DNA from: Haloferula helveola
Lineage (GTDB): Bacteria; Verrucomicrobiota; Verrucomicrobiia; Verrucomicrobiales; Akkermansiaceae
Direction of reading: 5' to 3'
DNA: 64,000 bases
NCBI RefSeq assembly: GCF_037076345.1
Contig: NZ_AP024702.1
Coordinates: 4,216,001-4,280,000, forward strand
The position numbers and the translations under genes were made by a program. Of this stretch, positions 1 through 7,946 are shown in pieces (position 1 is the stretch's first letter; each line of letters begins with the position of its first letter). The notes beneath the pieces are model-generated. The model saw only the letters and a list, made by a program, of their open reading frames with translations. It did not search any database and was not told the DNA's origin.

Positions 1-248
1 GCGGTCTGGCGGACCACCGCGATGAGGGTGGAGGCGGTGTTTCCCGACTCGACGACTTTGCCGCCGGAACTGCCCTTGAGCGCGCCTGCGTAGTTGGACA
101 GGTCGAGCCCGCCCTTGGTCTTGTCGGGATTGTGGCAGTTCAGACAGGCCTGCTCGAAGATCGGTAGAACGTGATCGTCGAAGGTCACCTTGTCCGCCGC
201 TTGGGAAACAGCGGTGGCAAGGAAAGATGTGAAAAGGAAGCGGGTCAA
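1..248 (-). CDS. Partial secreted protein with planctomycete-type cytochrome c domain
   Basis: Only the N-terminal 82 or so residues lie in the window; the gene runs off the left edge. A hydrophobic leader (LTRFLFTSFLATAVSQA) is followed by a stretch ending in a haem-binding CLNCH at about residues 35-39 and then by NPDKTKGGLDLSNY, the pattern of the PSCyt1 domain found at the N-terminus of planctomycete and verrucomicrobial cytochromes. The product is therefore probably an exported c-type cytochrome, possibly of the DUF1549/DUF1553 or DUF1592 families whose bodies would lie outside. No in-frame ATG is present; the TTG at 248 is the best start and it has no strong ribosome binding site, so the start is uncertain. 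Confidence 0.6.
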   Translation of the reverse strand, partial: MTRFLFTSFLATAVSQAADKVTFDDHVLPIFEQACLNCHNPDKTKGGLDLSNYAGALKGSSGGKVVESGNTASTLIAVVRQT

Positions 249-313
249 CGGGCGGACAACGGGCTTACTCCGCGGATACGGTGGTTCCTCCGGATTCTTG
301 TCGGAAACAAGAA

Positions 314-339
314 GGCCCGCACCGTTTCCGGTGCGGGCC
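314..339 (-). terminator. Rho-independent terminator after the 371-802 gene
   Basis: A perfect 11-bp stem (GGCCCGCACCG pairing with CGGTGCGGGCC) closes a TTTC loop. Read on the minus strand it is followed by TTCTTGTTTCC, a T-rich tract. It lies about 30 bp past the stop codon of the small membrane protein gene and before the partial cytochrome gene, so it should end transcription coming from the right. Confidence 0.75.
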
Positions 340-370
340 CCATCTCAGCGAAACACCAAACGAGAAGAAA

Positions 371-802
371 TCAGCCGAGCGGCACCTTTAGGCCGAGCGT
401 CGCGCTCACCGTCCCGATGAAGAAGGGAAGCATGGCGCTGGGGTCGTTGCTGAGGATGCTGGCAAAGTGGTAGAACGCCTTGTGGCCCTCGGTCGGGAAA
501 AGGAGCATCGGAACCGTGACGAACATGGCGCCCAACAGGATCGGGAGCATGGCGACAATGACGATCGCACCCTGACGGCGGTCGAAACGGCCCTGAAAAA
601 TCGCCGAGAGGCCATCGACATAGCAGGCCTTCAGAAAGTGGGCGACCAGCCTCAGGTGGGACAGAGCTTGCTGGATGAAGGACGGCGCGACCGGCTCGAT
701 CGGTCCCTTGTCGAGGAATTCCGTGATCGGAGGCTCGGGGGTGGCATGAGCGGCGTCGGACAGCATGCGACTGTGAATACCCGCGATCGCGTAATGGAGC
801 AA
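371..802 (-). CDS. Hypothetical small membrane protein
   Basis: A 143-aa protein with two hydrophobic segments, at about residues 82-103 (IVIVAMLPILLGAMFVTVPML) and at the C-terminus (MLPFFIGTVSATLGL), that probably span the inner membrane. The N-terminal 75 residues look soluble and contain FIQQALSHLRLVAHFLKACYVDGL, possibly an amphipathic helix. A second Met at residue 13 (MLSDAAHATPEPP) is an alternative start. I do not recognise the family. The gene is 86 bp downstream of the DUF1553 gene on the same strand and is followed by a clear hairpin terminator, so it may be the last gene of the long operon or have its own promoter in the AT-rich stretch at 803-840. Confidence 0.6.
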   Translation of the reverse strand: MLHYAIAGIHSRMLSDAAHATPEPPITEFLDKGPIEPVAPSFIQQALSHLRLVAHFLKACYVDGLSAIFQGRFDRRQGAIVIVAMLPILLGAMFVTVPMLLFPTEGHKAFYHFASILSNDPSAMLPFFIGTVSATLGLKVPLG

Positions 803-888
803 TCTGAAATTTTTAAAAGATTGAACATTCTGGGAGGTTGGATGTCAGCCAATCCTCCAATTCTCGGGGTCCGGATCCCTCGGCAGGC

Positions 889-3687
889 TCAGTGGTTGAA
901 TAGGAACTCCTTGGAATTCAACAGGGCCCAGAAGATGTCGTCGAGGATGAGGCGGACATCCTTCGGGTCTTTTGCTCCCTCAAGATAACCCTTGAGATGC
1001 TCCCTTTCGCTGGTGGTCGGTTCGCGGCCCAGCGTTCGCAGGTAGAGATGATCCACAATTTCGATCGGCGGCCGCTTCTGTTCCAGAAGGGACGGGATCA
1101 CCTTGCTCTGCTTGATCCTCTGGTGGGTGGAGCTGCCATTCAGCAAGTGGAGCGCTTGCGAGAGGTTGGGCTCCATTTTGACTTCACAGGAGCAAACGGT
1201 AGCGCGGGTGGCCCGGCCGAAGGTGGTGAGGAAATAGTTCGAGGTGTTGCCGTCGGCGATCTGCACCGCCGAGGCGCCGAGCGGCAGTCCCTTGAACTTG
1301 TTCGGGGTCTCGGTGACTTGCGAAATGGCATCAAGAAGCACCTCGGCACGCATCCGTCGGATCAACGAGTGCGAGAAGTTCGTTTCGTCGGTCGCGTTGG
1401 TCTCGTTGGTCCGACTTGAAAGCTGGTAGGTGCGTGAGTTGCAAATGTCGCGGACGATGCTGCGGATGTCGTAGCCGGAGTCGATGAACCGCTTCGACAG
1501 GGTGTCGAGAAGTTCGGGGTTCGACGGCGGATTCGAGACCCGCACGTCATCGACCGGGTCGGTGATGCCGACACCGAAGAAGTGGGCCCACGTGATGTTG
1601 ACGACATTGCGGGCGAACCACGGGTTGTCGGGCGAGGCGAGCCAGTCGGCGAGGGCCTCGCGACGCGACTTCGATCCGAAGTCGTCGGGCGTCGGGGTGC
1701 CAAGGAAACGGGGCTTCGCATTCTGCTGCGTGACCGGGTGTTTCACGTCGCCACCGCCATCAAAGATGATTCGCTCGCGCGGGTCTTCGGCCGGCTTGCG
1801 TTTCACCTGGGCGAAGAATGAGGCGAAGCCGTAGTAGTCGTCCATCGTCCAGCGGTCGAACGGGTGGTTGTGGCACTGCGCGCACTGGATCCGGGTGCCC
1901 ATGAAGACCTGCGCGACGTTCTCCGTCAGCTTCAGGACATCGGACTCGATCTGGTAAAAGTTGGTGGCCGGAGTCTCGAAAGTGCCTCCCTCTGAAGAGA
2001 GCAATTCCCGTACGATTTCGTTGAACGGAGTGTTGGCAGCGATCCGTTCCCGCAGCCAGCCGTAGTAGCCCAGAGCCGCCTTGTAGGAGACTTGGTTTGG
2101 GCCGTTACGGAACGTGCGGATCTGGAGCAGCTCGGCCCATTTCATCACCCACATCTCGGTGAATTCCTTGCGGGTCAGGAGCTCGTCGACGAGCGCCTTG
2201 CGTTTCTCCGGGTTGGCGTCGGTGAGGAAGGTGGTCCGTTCCTCGGCTTCCGGTAGGCGACCGATGACGTCGAGATAGACGCGCCGGACGAAGACCTCGT
2301 CGCTGCAGACGTCGGACGGGATGACGCGCAGCTTGTGGAGCTTCTCGTGGACCAGCGTGTCGACCTCGTTGAATGCCGGAATGTCGGGCCGCGTGTAGGG
2401 GAGGTCGTCGGGGACGACGATGGCCTGTGATCCCTCGGTGAACGTGTGGAAGCGTGAGAGCAGGAAGGCCTCTCCGCGTTTCTTCGACTTCGCCAGACCC
2501 TTGTAGGGGTCGATCTCGACGGAGTTATCGTTGGAGGTAGAAAAGGTCGAAAGCGTGCTGACGTCGCGGTCCGTGCCGTCGGAGTAAGTGGCCCTGACGG
2601 TCAGCGGGATCTCGAGGTCCGAACCCTTCATCAGGAGTTGTGGCGGCTCAATGGTGATGCCGGTGGGCTGGGGGATCTCGCCTTGGTCGAACTGCGCGCC
2701 ATCGCGGATCCACTCGAGCAGCGTGCGGTAGTTCGCGCTGTCTTTCTCGAACAGCTTGCCGCCGGTGTGGGGGACGGCGCCAATGGCCTTGGTCAGCAGG
2801 AGCGACTCCTCGGGCAGGCCGAGGTTGATGCGGCGACCGGGCATTTCCCGGGTCAGTCGGAAATGGTCACCCTTCGGGTCGAAGCCGTAGAGCGTCAGAT
2901 GGAACCCGTCCTGGCCGCGGGCCGAACCGTGGCACGAACCGGTATTGCAGGTGGCCGAGGTCAGCACCGGCATCACGTCGAGTTGGAAGGAAACGGGGCG
3001 GGGCTTGGTGGCCTCCTTGACCGTCACGGGGATCTCGGTCGACAGCCCGCGATACTCGATGCGGAGCGTGGTCGAGCCGTCCTTGAGCGGACGCAGGGTC
3101 GTGTCGGTGACGGAGGCCAGCGACGGATCGGCGAGGGTGAGCTTCGCTTGCCGGGTGATGTCGTGGGTCGCGGCGTCATTGAACCGGGCGATCACGATCA
3201 CCCGGTGGAAGTCCTTGGCGGTTTCGAGCGAGACCGACTTGGGGAAGGCTTCGATCGAGGCGATCTCGGGGTCGGCCGGCGCATCCCAGTTGGGCAGTGC
3301 GGTCTTCGGTCGCGGTGAGAGCGTGATGCCCTCCGGCCACGGTGCGCCGTCGGCGACCCACGCCCGGATGGCGTCGATCTGGGCCGCATCGAGCGGACCG
3401 CCCTTCGGCGGCATCAGGTCGTCGTGATCCTCATCGAGGCAAATCCGCTCGATCAGCAACGATTGCTCCGGGTTCCCGGGAACCAGCGCGGTGCCCGAGT
3501 CGCCGCCGTCGAGCATCGCGGCCCGGGTGGTCATCAGCAGGTCGCCCTTGGTCTTCTCCGGGTGGTGACAGGAAAGGCAGTGGGTCTCCAGCGCGACCCG
3601 GGCGGCCGGGAAGGTGTCGGCGCCCGCTTGGGCGGCCAACGCCGCTCCAAGGGCTGCGAGAGGGATTCCGCGGGCAATTCGGATCAT
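889..3687 (-). CDS. Exported cytochrome: PSCyt1, Ig-like, DUF1549, DUF1553
   Basis: A 932-aa protein with a signal peptide (first 24 residues). CLSCH at 37-41 belongs to a PSCyt1 haem domain. A second cytochrome-like motif, CNTGSCH (247-253), has CX4CH spacing, one residue longer than CX3CH and two longer than classical CX2CH. Regions about 142-225 and 343-425 read as bacterial Ig-like (Big2-type) beta domains. DUF1549 covers about 441-640 with CAQCHNHPFDRW at 602-613, and DUF1553 covers about 675-930, starting RREALADWLASPDNPWF. Family members are thought to act in the periplasm on oxidised substrates, but no reaction is established. It is the last large gene of the operon, 64 bp after the TPR gene. 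It differs from the other two copies here by carrying Ig-like domains and two haem-type motifs before DUF1549. Confidence 0.9.
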   Translation of the reverse strand: MIRIARGIPLAALGAALAAQAGADTFPAARVALETHCLSCHHPEKTKGDLLMTTRAAMLDGGDSGTALVPGNPEQSLLIERICLDEDHDDLMPPKGGPLDAAQIDAIRAWVADGAPWPEGITLSPRPKTALPNWDAPADPEIASIEAFPKSVSLETAKDFHRVIVIARFNDAATHDITRQAKLTLADPSLASVTDTTLRPLKDGSTTLRIEYRGLSTEIPVTVKEATKPRPVSFQLDVMPVLTSATCNTGSCHGSARGQDGFHLTLYGFDPKGDHFRLTREMPGRRINLGLPEESLLLTKAIGAVPHTGGKLFEKDSANYRTLLEWIRDGAQFDQGEIPQPTGITIEPPQLLMKGSDLEIPLTVRATYSDGTDRDVSTLSTFSTSNDNSVEIDPYKGLAKSKKRGEAFLLSRFHTFTEGSQAIVVPDDLPYTRPDIPAFNEVDTLVHEKLHKLRVIPSDVCSDEVFVRRVYLDVIGRLPEAEERTTFLTDANPEKRKALVDELLTRKEFTEMWVMKWAELLQIRTFRNGPNQVSYKAALGYYGWLRERIAANTPFNEIVRELLSSEGGTFETPATNFYQIESDVLKLTENVAQVFMGTRIQCAQCHNHPFDRWTMDDYYGFASFFAQVKRKPAEDPRERIIFDGGGDVKHPVTQQNAKPRFLGTPTPDDFGSKSRREALADWLASPDNPWFARNVVNITWAHFFGVGITDPVDDVRVSNPPSNPELLDTLSKRFIDSGYDIRSIVRDICNSRTYQLSSRTNETNATDETNFSHSLIRRMRAEVLLDAISQVTETPNKFKGLPLGASAVQIADGNTSNYFLTTFGRATRATVCSCEVKMEPNLSQALHLLNGSSTHQRIKQSKVIPSLLEQKRPPIEIVDHLYLRTLGREPTTSEREHLKGYLEGAKDPKDVRLILDDIFWALLNSKEFLFNH

Positions 3688-3751
3688 ACCCGGACGCTAC
3701 GGGACGGGCACCGCGGGTGTTTCATGGGCGGCGGAGAACCTGGGCTGACCG

Positions 3752-5263
3752 CTATTCGTCCTCCGCGCCGCCGAGCGTGACGTTGATGTTGTATTTGTTC
3801 TGCAGGTGGGCGTGGGCGCGGGCGGCCTCGCCGCTCTTGGGGTAGCGCTTGCAGGTCAGCTGGAAGGTGCGGATCGCATTCTTCGGCTCCTCGGCCTCCT
3901 CGTAGGTGAAGCCGATCTCGATCGAGGCACGCGGGGCGGCGTTGTCGACCACCTTGCACTGGTTGTAGAGAAGGATCGCTTCCTGCTGCTCGCCGAGCTT
4001 TCGGTGGCACGAGGCCATTGCGAAGTGGGTCTTCGGAAAGTCGTCGATCTGGCGGTACATGCCGATCGCGTTGCGCCAGTCGGACATGCTCTCATAGCAG
4101 CCGCCGATCGCCCACTGGTAGCCGGCGGCGCCGTCGCCATTGAGGTCGAGGAGCTTCACATAGACCGCGATCGCCTCCTTGAACTTGCCCTCCTCCTTGA
4201 ACATCCCGGCGATCCGCTCCTGGCCGACGACCACGTTGTCGAACTCGGCGAAAAGGCGACGCGCCTCGTCGCGCTTGTCGCGTGCCAGATTCCACTCGGC
4301 CATCCGCCCGCGCAGGTCGTCGTCGCGACCGAACTTCTCTTCGACCTCCTTATAGAGTTTCCAGACGTCGCTCGGCCGGCCGAGCATCGCGTGCAGGGCC
4401 GCCACCCGGTAGAGGTGTCCCTTGGCATGCTCGGGATCCTCGGCGGCATCGCGTCGGACGCTGGCGATGAGCTGGTCGCCGAGCTTGAGCGCGGCGGCCT
4501 TGGTTTTCTCGTCCTTCAGCAGGTGCTGCATCGTCTGGACCGTCATCTGGTGCACGACCTCGATCAGCTTGCCGTCCTTGTAGCTCGTTGCGAGCGCCTT
4601 GCGGCCCTCCTCGAACTCCTGGCGGAAGAAATACTTCCGCGCGAGTTCTTCGCTGGCCTGAACGCAGGCGCCGTTGGTCTGCTCCGTGCGCTCGGTCTTG
4701 AAGGTGAGGTCTTTCAGGATCTCGATGATCTTGTCCTGATCCTCATGCAGCTTCGCGTAGTGGAGGAGGTCCTGCTTCGAGCGCAGCGCGAGCAGGGTGC
4801 TCGGGTATTCCTTGATGATGAACTCGAACGAGTCCTGCGCCTTCTTCACCTCGCCCATCTTCCGGTAGGCGTCGCCGATGCAATAGGCGGCCACGGTCGC
4901 CTCGTGCGACTCCGGCCAGTAGTCGATCACCGATTGGAATCCTTCGCGCAGGGCGGTCTGCGGCTTCTTCAGATGGACCATCGTGTGGCTCCACATCAGT
5001 TGGGCATAGGGGGCGCCGGGGCTGGTCTCGTAGAGCGTCAGGAACTTCTCATACTCGGCCAGCGCGACCTTGTAGTTCTTGTTGGTGTAGTGCTTCTCCG
5101 CGATCTTGAGTTGATAGCGCTCGACCTCGCGCATCGCCTCGAAGGTCGCCACCGGGATCTGCTCGAATTCCCCGAGGGCTGATGCGCAAGGGGCGGTCAG
5201 GAGAAACGCGGCGAACGCGGCGATTGCGGAGCGCTTCAGTCGTCTTTGGTTGCTTCGAGCCAT
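3752..5263 (-). CDS. Exported TPR-repeat protein
   Basis: A 503-aa protein. The start at 5263 (MARSNQRRLKRS) is followed by a typical leader ending near ASALGEFEQ; longer readings of this frame run antisense-like through the DUF4159 gene and are rejected. After the leader come serial helical pairs with TPR spacing, for example YKVALAEYEKFLTLY, AQDSFEFIIKEYPST, FKEAIAVYVKLLDLN and AIRTFQLTCKRYPKSGEAA, covering nearly the whole chain. Such proteins are usually scaffolds in the periplasm or at the outer membrane. The start codon lies 28 bp inside the 3' end of the DUF4159 gene, so translation is probably coupled. It shares the style of the two larger TPR proteins upstream but has no beta-module insert. 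Confidence 0.85.
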   Translation of the reverse strand: MARSNQRRLKRSAIAAFAAFLLTAPCASALGEFEQIPVATFEAMREVERYQLKIAEKHYTNKNYKVALAEYEKFLTLYETSPGAPYAQLMWSHTMVHLKKPQTALREGFQSVIDYWPESHEATVAAYCIGDAYRKMGEVKKAQDSFEFIIKEYPSTLLALRSKQDLLHYAKLHEDQDKIIEILKDLTFKTERTEQTNGACVQASEELARKYFFRQEFEEGRKALATSYKDGKLIEVVHQMTVQTMQHLLKDEKTKAAALKLGDQLIASVRRDAAEDPEHAKGHLYRVAALHAMLGRPSDVWKLYKEVEEKFGRDDDLRGRMAEWNLARDKRDEARRLFAEFDNVVVGQERIAGMFKEEGKFKEAIAVYVKLLDLNGDGAAGYQWAIGGCYESMSDWRNAIGMYRQIDDFPKTHFAMASCHRKLGEQQEAILLYNQCKVVDNAAPRASIEIGFTYEEAEEPKNAIRTFQLTCKRYPKSGEAARAHAHLQNKYNINVTLGGAEDE

Positions 5264-6651
5264 TTGTTGTATTCCGCGTGGGCGTAGAAGATGATGTTCA
5301 CTCCGAGTTGGTAGCAGGACTCCCGGATCTCGTGTTCGATGCCCGCATGGCCGTCGGCCCAGGCATCGCCAATGTCGCCGGGATGGTAGTAGGCGACCAG
5401 CCGCCCGTCGACCACCCAGCCGAGCGCGTCGGAACGGCCGTGTTTGGCGACGTAGGGAAGCTTGGGAAGCGTGTAGGGAATGCGGTGGATCGGATGATCG
5501 AGGTAAACACTGATTGGCTCCACCCGGGGCAGAGCCCGGCGCATCATGCCGACAAACTGACCCTCCCAGCCACTGCTGCCGCCGTTGTCGGCGAACAGCA
5601 TGCCGTGCTTGTCGAGCAGGTAGGCGCGCAGGATCTTGATTTCCGCATCGCTGACCTGGATGCTCTCCTGACCCGTCATGTAAACCATCGGCGGACTCTT
5701 GCGCGCGGGGAAGCTCTTGAGGCGACGGATCTCCATCGGCTCGGGCCGGTCGCTGACCTTTTGGCCGAGCCGCACGCCATACTCGGTCAGCAGGTTGAGA
5801 TCGGACCCGCGGTCCATGTCCTGCTCCCAATCGCCGCCCCCATACTTCAGCCGGATGAACCGGACCTTGCCGCGATTGGTTCCGGCGGAGAACCCGGCGC
5901 CCGTTCCCTGGCCTTGGCCGATCTTGTAGAGGTGCTTCGTTTCCTCCAGCAGCTGCAGCTTCACGTCATCAATCGGCGGCGGATTGAAGAGGATGCTGCT
6001 GTAGGGGTTGATGACGTATTTCTTGCGGATGACCTTCTGGATCTTGACTACCTGCTTGAGTTGCTTCTCCTCGCCGCCACCGATCGGCGCCTCGTAAATC
6101 GAGCAGCCGGTCATCTGGGTCAGGACGGTGAAGACCAGCATGAACGCGCAGCTGTAGACGAAGAAGGTCAGCAGCGACTGACGCAGCTTGCGGTTCTTCT
6201 TGCCGAAGTACCACGCGACAAGGTGGAAGGGATTCCAGCTACGTCCGTCCGTCGGAGGTTTCGATCGTTTCGTCTGCAGGTCGACCGCCCAAACGGTCCA
6301 GCCGAGGCCGATCAGGAAGCTGATCGCGGTGCCGAGCTTGGTGATCGATTCCGACAGGTCCCACCATGAAAAGATCAGCGGCAGTGTGATGCACAGCTGC
6401 CACAGCGGCAGGAAGGAAACGCTGAGAACCGCCCGATAAAGACGGAGCGAGCGCGGCTTCCAGTAACGAGCCCAGTAGTAGCAGACGGGGAGGGCGCCGG
6501 CGAAGACGACCGCGTGGGCGAGGGAAGGGAAACGGAACAGCAGATGGGCGTCGGCCCAAGTGAGCAGCCAGAGAACGGCGTAGTAGATCGTCAGCGCGAC
6601 CGGGCGTCGGCCGTGCTTGCGGATCCAGTCGCCGGTCTTCCGCCAGTCCAT
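5236..6651 (-). CDS. Membrane-anchored DUF4159 protein
   Basis: A 471-aa protein. The N-terminal 190 residues hold about five hydrophobic segments (such as IYYAVLWLLTWADAHLLF, AVVFAGALPVCYYW, TFFVYSCAFMLVFTVL), and the C-terminal half is a soluble DUF4159 domain with the class I glutamine-amidotransferase-like fold: VRFIRLKYGGGDWEQD, LLTEYGVRLGQKV, LRAYLLDKHGMLFADNG, and HPIHRIPYTL. ATG at 6651 overlaps the stop of the preceding linker gene by one base (TGATG), which fixes the start. No catalytic triad is evident, as is usual for this family. DUF4159 proteins in Planctomycetes and Verrucomicrobia often sit in operons of unknown envelope function; here the company is ExbB/ExbD and TPR proteins. 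Confidence 0.85.
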   Translation of the reverse strand: MDWRKTGDWIRKHGRRPVALTIYYAVLWLLTWADAHLLFRFPSLAHAVVFAGALPVCYYWARYWKPRSLRLYRAVLSVSFLPLWQLCITLPLIFSWWDLSESITKLGTAISFLIGLGWTVWAVDLQTKRSKPPTDGRSWNPFHLVAWYFGKKNRKLRQSLLTFFVYSCAFMLVFTVLTQMTGCSIYEAPIGGGEEKQLKQVVKIQKVIRKKYVINPYSSILFNPPPIDDVKLQLLEETKHLYKIGQGQGTGAGFSAGTNRGKVRFIRLKYGGGDWEQDMDRGSDLNLLTEYGVRLGQKVSDRPEPMEIRRLKSFPARKSPPMVYMTGQESIQVSDAEIKILRAYLLDKHGMLFADNGGSSGWEGQFVGMMRRALPRVEPISVYLDHPIHRIPYTLPKLPYVAKHGRSDALGWVVDGRLVAYYHPGDIGDAWADGHAGIEHEIRESCYQLGVNIIFYAHAEYNKWLEATKDD

Positions 6652-7118
6652 CAATCGAGTCCGTCGAGGAAGTTGTCGTTGTCGGTTTCCAGCGGGTTCT
6701 TGTCGGCCGGCGCTTCCTTCGTCTCATCGACGCCGAGCTTGGACAGGTCGGCTTCGGCAGGCGGAGGAGCCGGCTCGGCCGGAGCAGGCTCCGCGGGCGC
6801 GGGTTCCTTCTTCGGTTCTACCGTGGTGGTTTCCTCCTCAACAACCGGCTCCTCCTTTTCGCCCATGGCGTAGGGGATGGCGGTGAAGGCGATGATACCG
6901 ATGAAGACCACGACGGTCGAAGTGGTGATCGCGCGGAACAGTTGGCTCGAGGCGACGATGCCGAGCATCTCCTGCGGGCTCTTGCCCTTCAGTTCGGCGA
7001 GGAAGGCCTTGAGTTCGGCGACGGTGGCGCTGGAGTTCTGCTTCAGCCGCCGCAGGTCGCCCTTGGTGCTCGCCATGGCCGTCTCGCGGGGTTCGGGCTT
7101 GTCAGGTTGGATCTTCAT
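6651..7118 (-). CDS. Single-pass Pro/Glu-rich linker protein, TonB-like without TonB C-terminal domain
   Basis: A 155-aa protein. A basic, helical N-terminal part (about 1-62) precedes one membrane span (about 64-85, TSTVVVFIGIIAFTAIPYAM). The rest is an acidic, proline-rich tail (EPKKEPAPAEPAPAEPAP) ending NPLETDNDNFLDGLD. Next to ExbB and two ExbD genes, the position and topology suggest a TonB-like partner, but the folded TonB C-terminal domain is absent and the N-terminal cytoplasmic part is unusually long. Start ATG at 7118 overlaps the ExbD stop by one base; a second Met at residue 15 is possible. Homology to TonB is not shown by the sequence, only analogy. Confidence 0.75.
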   Translation of the reverse strand: MKIQPDKPEPRETAMASTKGDLRRLKQNSSATVAELKAFLAELKGKSPQEMLGIVASSQLFRAITTSTVVVFIGIIAFTAIPYAMGEKEEPVVEEETTTVEPKKEPAPAEPAPAEPAPPPAEADLSKLGVDETKEAPADKNPLETDNDNFLDGLD

Positions 7119-7525
7119 CAGCGTTCGGTTTCCGGTTCGAGAATGTGGACGAGGTCGCCGCCGGCCTGGCCGATCGCTTCGATGACCGGCTCGAAGTGTT
7201 TGGCGTTGGCTTCCTTGTGGACCTTGAGAAAGACGTTCCGTGCTCCGGCGGGCGTGTCGCCGAGCAGGGTTTCGAGTTTGCCGGCGAGCTGGTCGTTCGG
7301 GATCTCCTCGCCGTTGAGGTAGGTCTTGTAGGCGCTGTCGATCGCGACGTTCACCACCGGCGCGCCGGCCTGTTCGATGTCGGGAAGCTGGGCCGGGTCC
7401 CACTGCACGTGGCTGTCGTCCTGCACCCGCGCGAGGATCACGAAAAAGATCAGCAGCAGGAACCCGATGTCGCCCATGGCGAACGAGGGGACCGAGGCGC
7501 TGAACTGTCGGCGTGCGACCTTCAT
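7118..7525 (-). CDS. ExbD/TolR-family proton-channel subunit (second copy)
   Basis: A 135-aa protein. A short basic N-terminus is followed by a single membrane span starting at about residue 18 (GDIGFLLLIFFVILARV) that contains the Asp at residue 19 in the place of the essential proton-carrying Asp of ExbD/TolR. The periplasmic part has the usual ExbD flow: a beta strand with YLNGEEIPNDQL, then NVFLKVHKEANAKHFEPVIEAIGQAG. With ExbB it should form a proton-motive-force-driven motor complex in the inner membrane. The start ATG overlaps the stop of the first exbD (ATGA), a strong sign of coupled translation. Confidence 0.9.
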   Translation of the reverse strand: MKVARRQFSASVPSFAMGDIGFLLLIFFVILARVQDDSHVQWDPAQLPDIEQAGAPVVNVAIDSAYKTYLNGEEIPNDQLAGKLETLLGDTPAGARNVFLKVHKEANAKHFEPVIEAIGQAGGDLVHILEPETER

Positions 7526-7944
7526 TCGAGGGTGATGGTTCGTTCGCTGGCGAGTTCAAGCGTCAGCACGCCGCCGGCATCATCGATGGCCTGCGAGACA
7601 TGGATCCAGCGGTCGTAGGTCGTGTCCGGAGTGCTCTTCACCACGACCACCTTGTCGACCTCGCGGGTCTTCTTCGCGAGTTCGGTGGCAATCCGCTCGC
7701 GGAACTGCTCGAGCTGGAGCGGGCTGCCGTTGAGCACGATGCTACTCGGCGTGATCGAGACTTCGAGGTTCTGGCTCTGGTCGCGCTTCTCCTCCTTCGC
7801 TTCGGTTTGCGGCAGTGATTGGGAAAGCCCGGTCTCCGGTTGGACCGAGGCGCAGACGAGAAAGAAGATGATCAGGATGAAGGCGATGTCCGAGCTGGAC
7901 GACGCAGGCGGGTCGACGAGGAGCTGTCCGCGCTTCAGTTTCAC
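7522..7944 (-). CDS. ExbD/TolR-family proton-channel subunit (first copy)
   Basis: A 140-aa protein. GTG at 7944 is the likely start, two bases after the ExbB stop; no ATG is available near it. The sequence begins VKLKRGQLLVDPPASSSSDIAF and has one membrane span (about 18-35) with an Asp at residue 19, the functionally essential position in ExbD/TolR. The periplasmic domain includes SSIVLNGSPLQLEQFRERI and VVVVKSTPDTTYDRWIHVSQAIDDAGG. It diverges clearly from the second copy, so the pair could form a heteromeric rather than homodimeric ExbD rod inside the ExbB ring. That last point is inference. Confidence 0.9.
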   Translation of the reverse strand: MKLKRGQLLVDPPASSSSDIAFILIIFFLVCASVQPETGLSQSLPQTEAKEEKRDQSQNLEVSITPSSIVLNGSPLQLEQFRERIATELAKKTREVDKVVVVKSTPDTTYDRWIHVSQAIDDAGGVLTLELASERTITLE

Positions 7945-7946
7945 CG

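Noticed and set aside
3806-5182. Plus-strand open frame of 458 codons opposite the 503-aa TPR gene
   Set aside because: No ribosome binding site, no recognisable domain, and the TPR frame explains the region completely.
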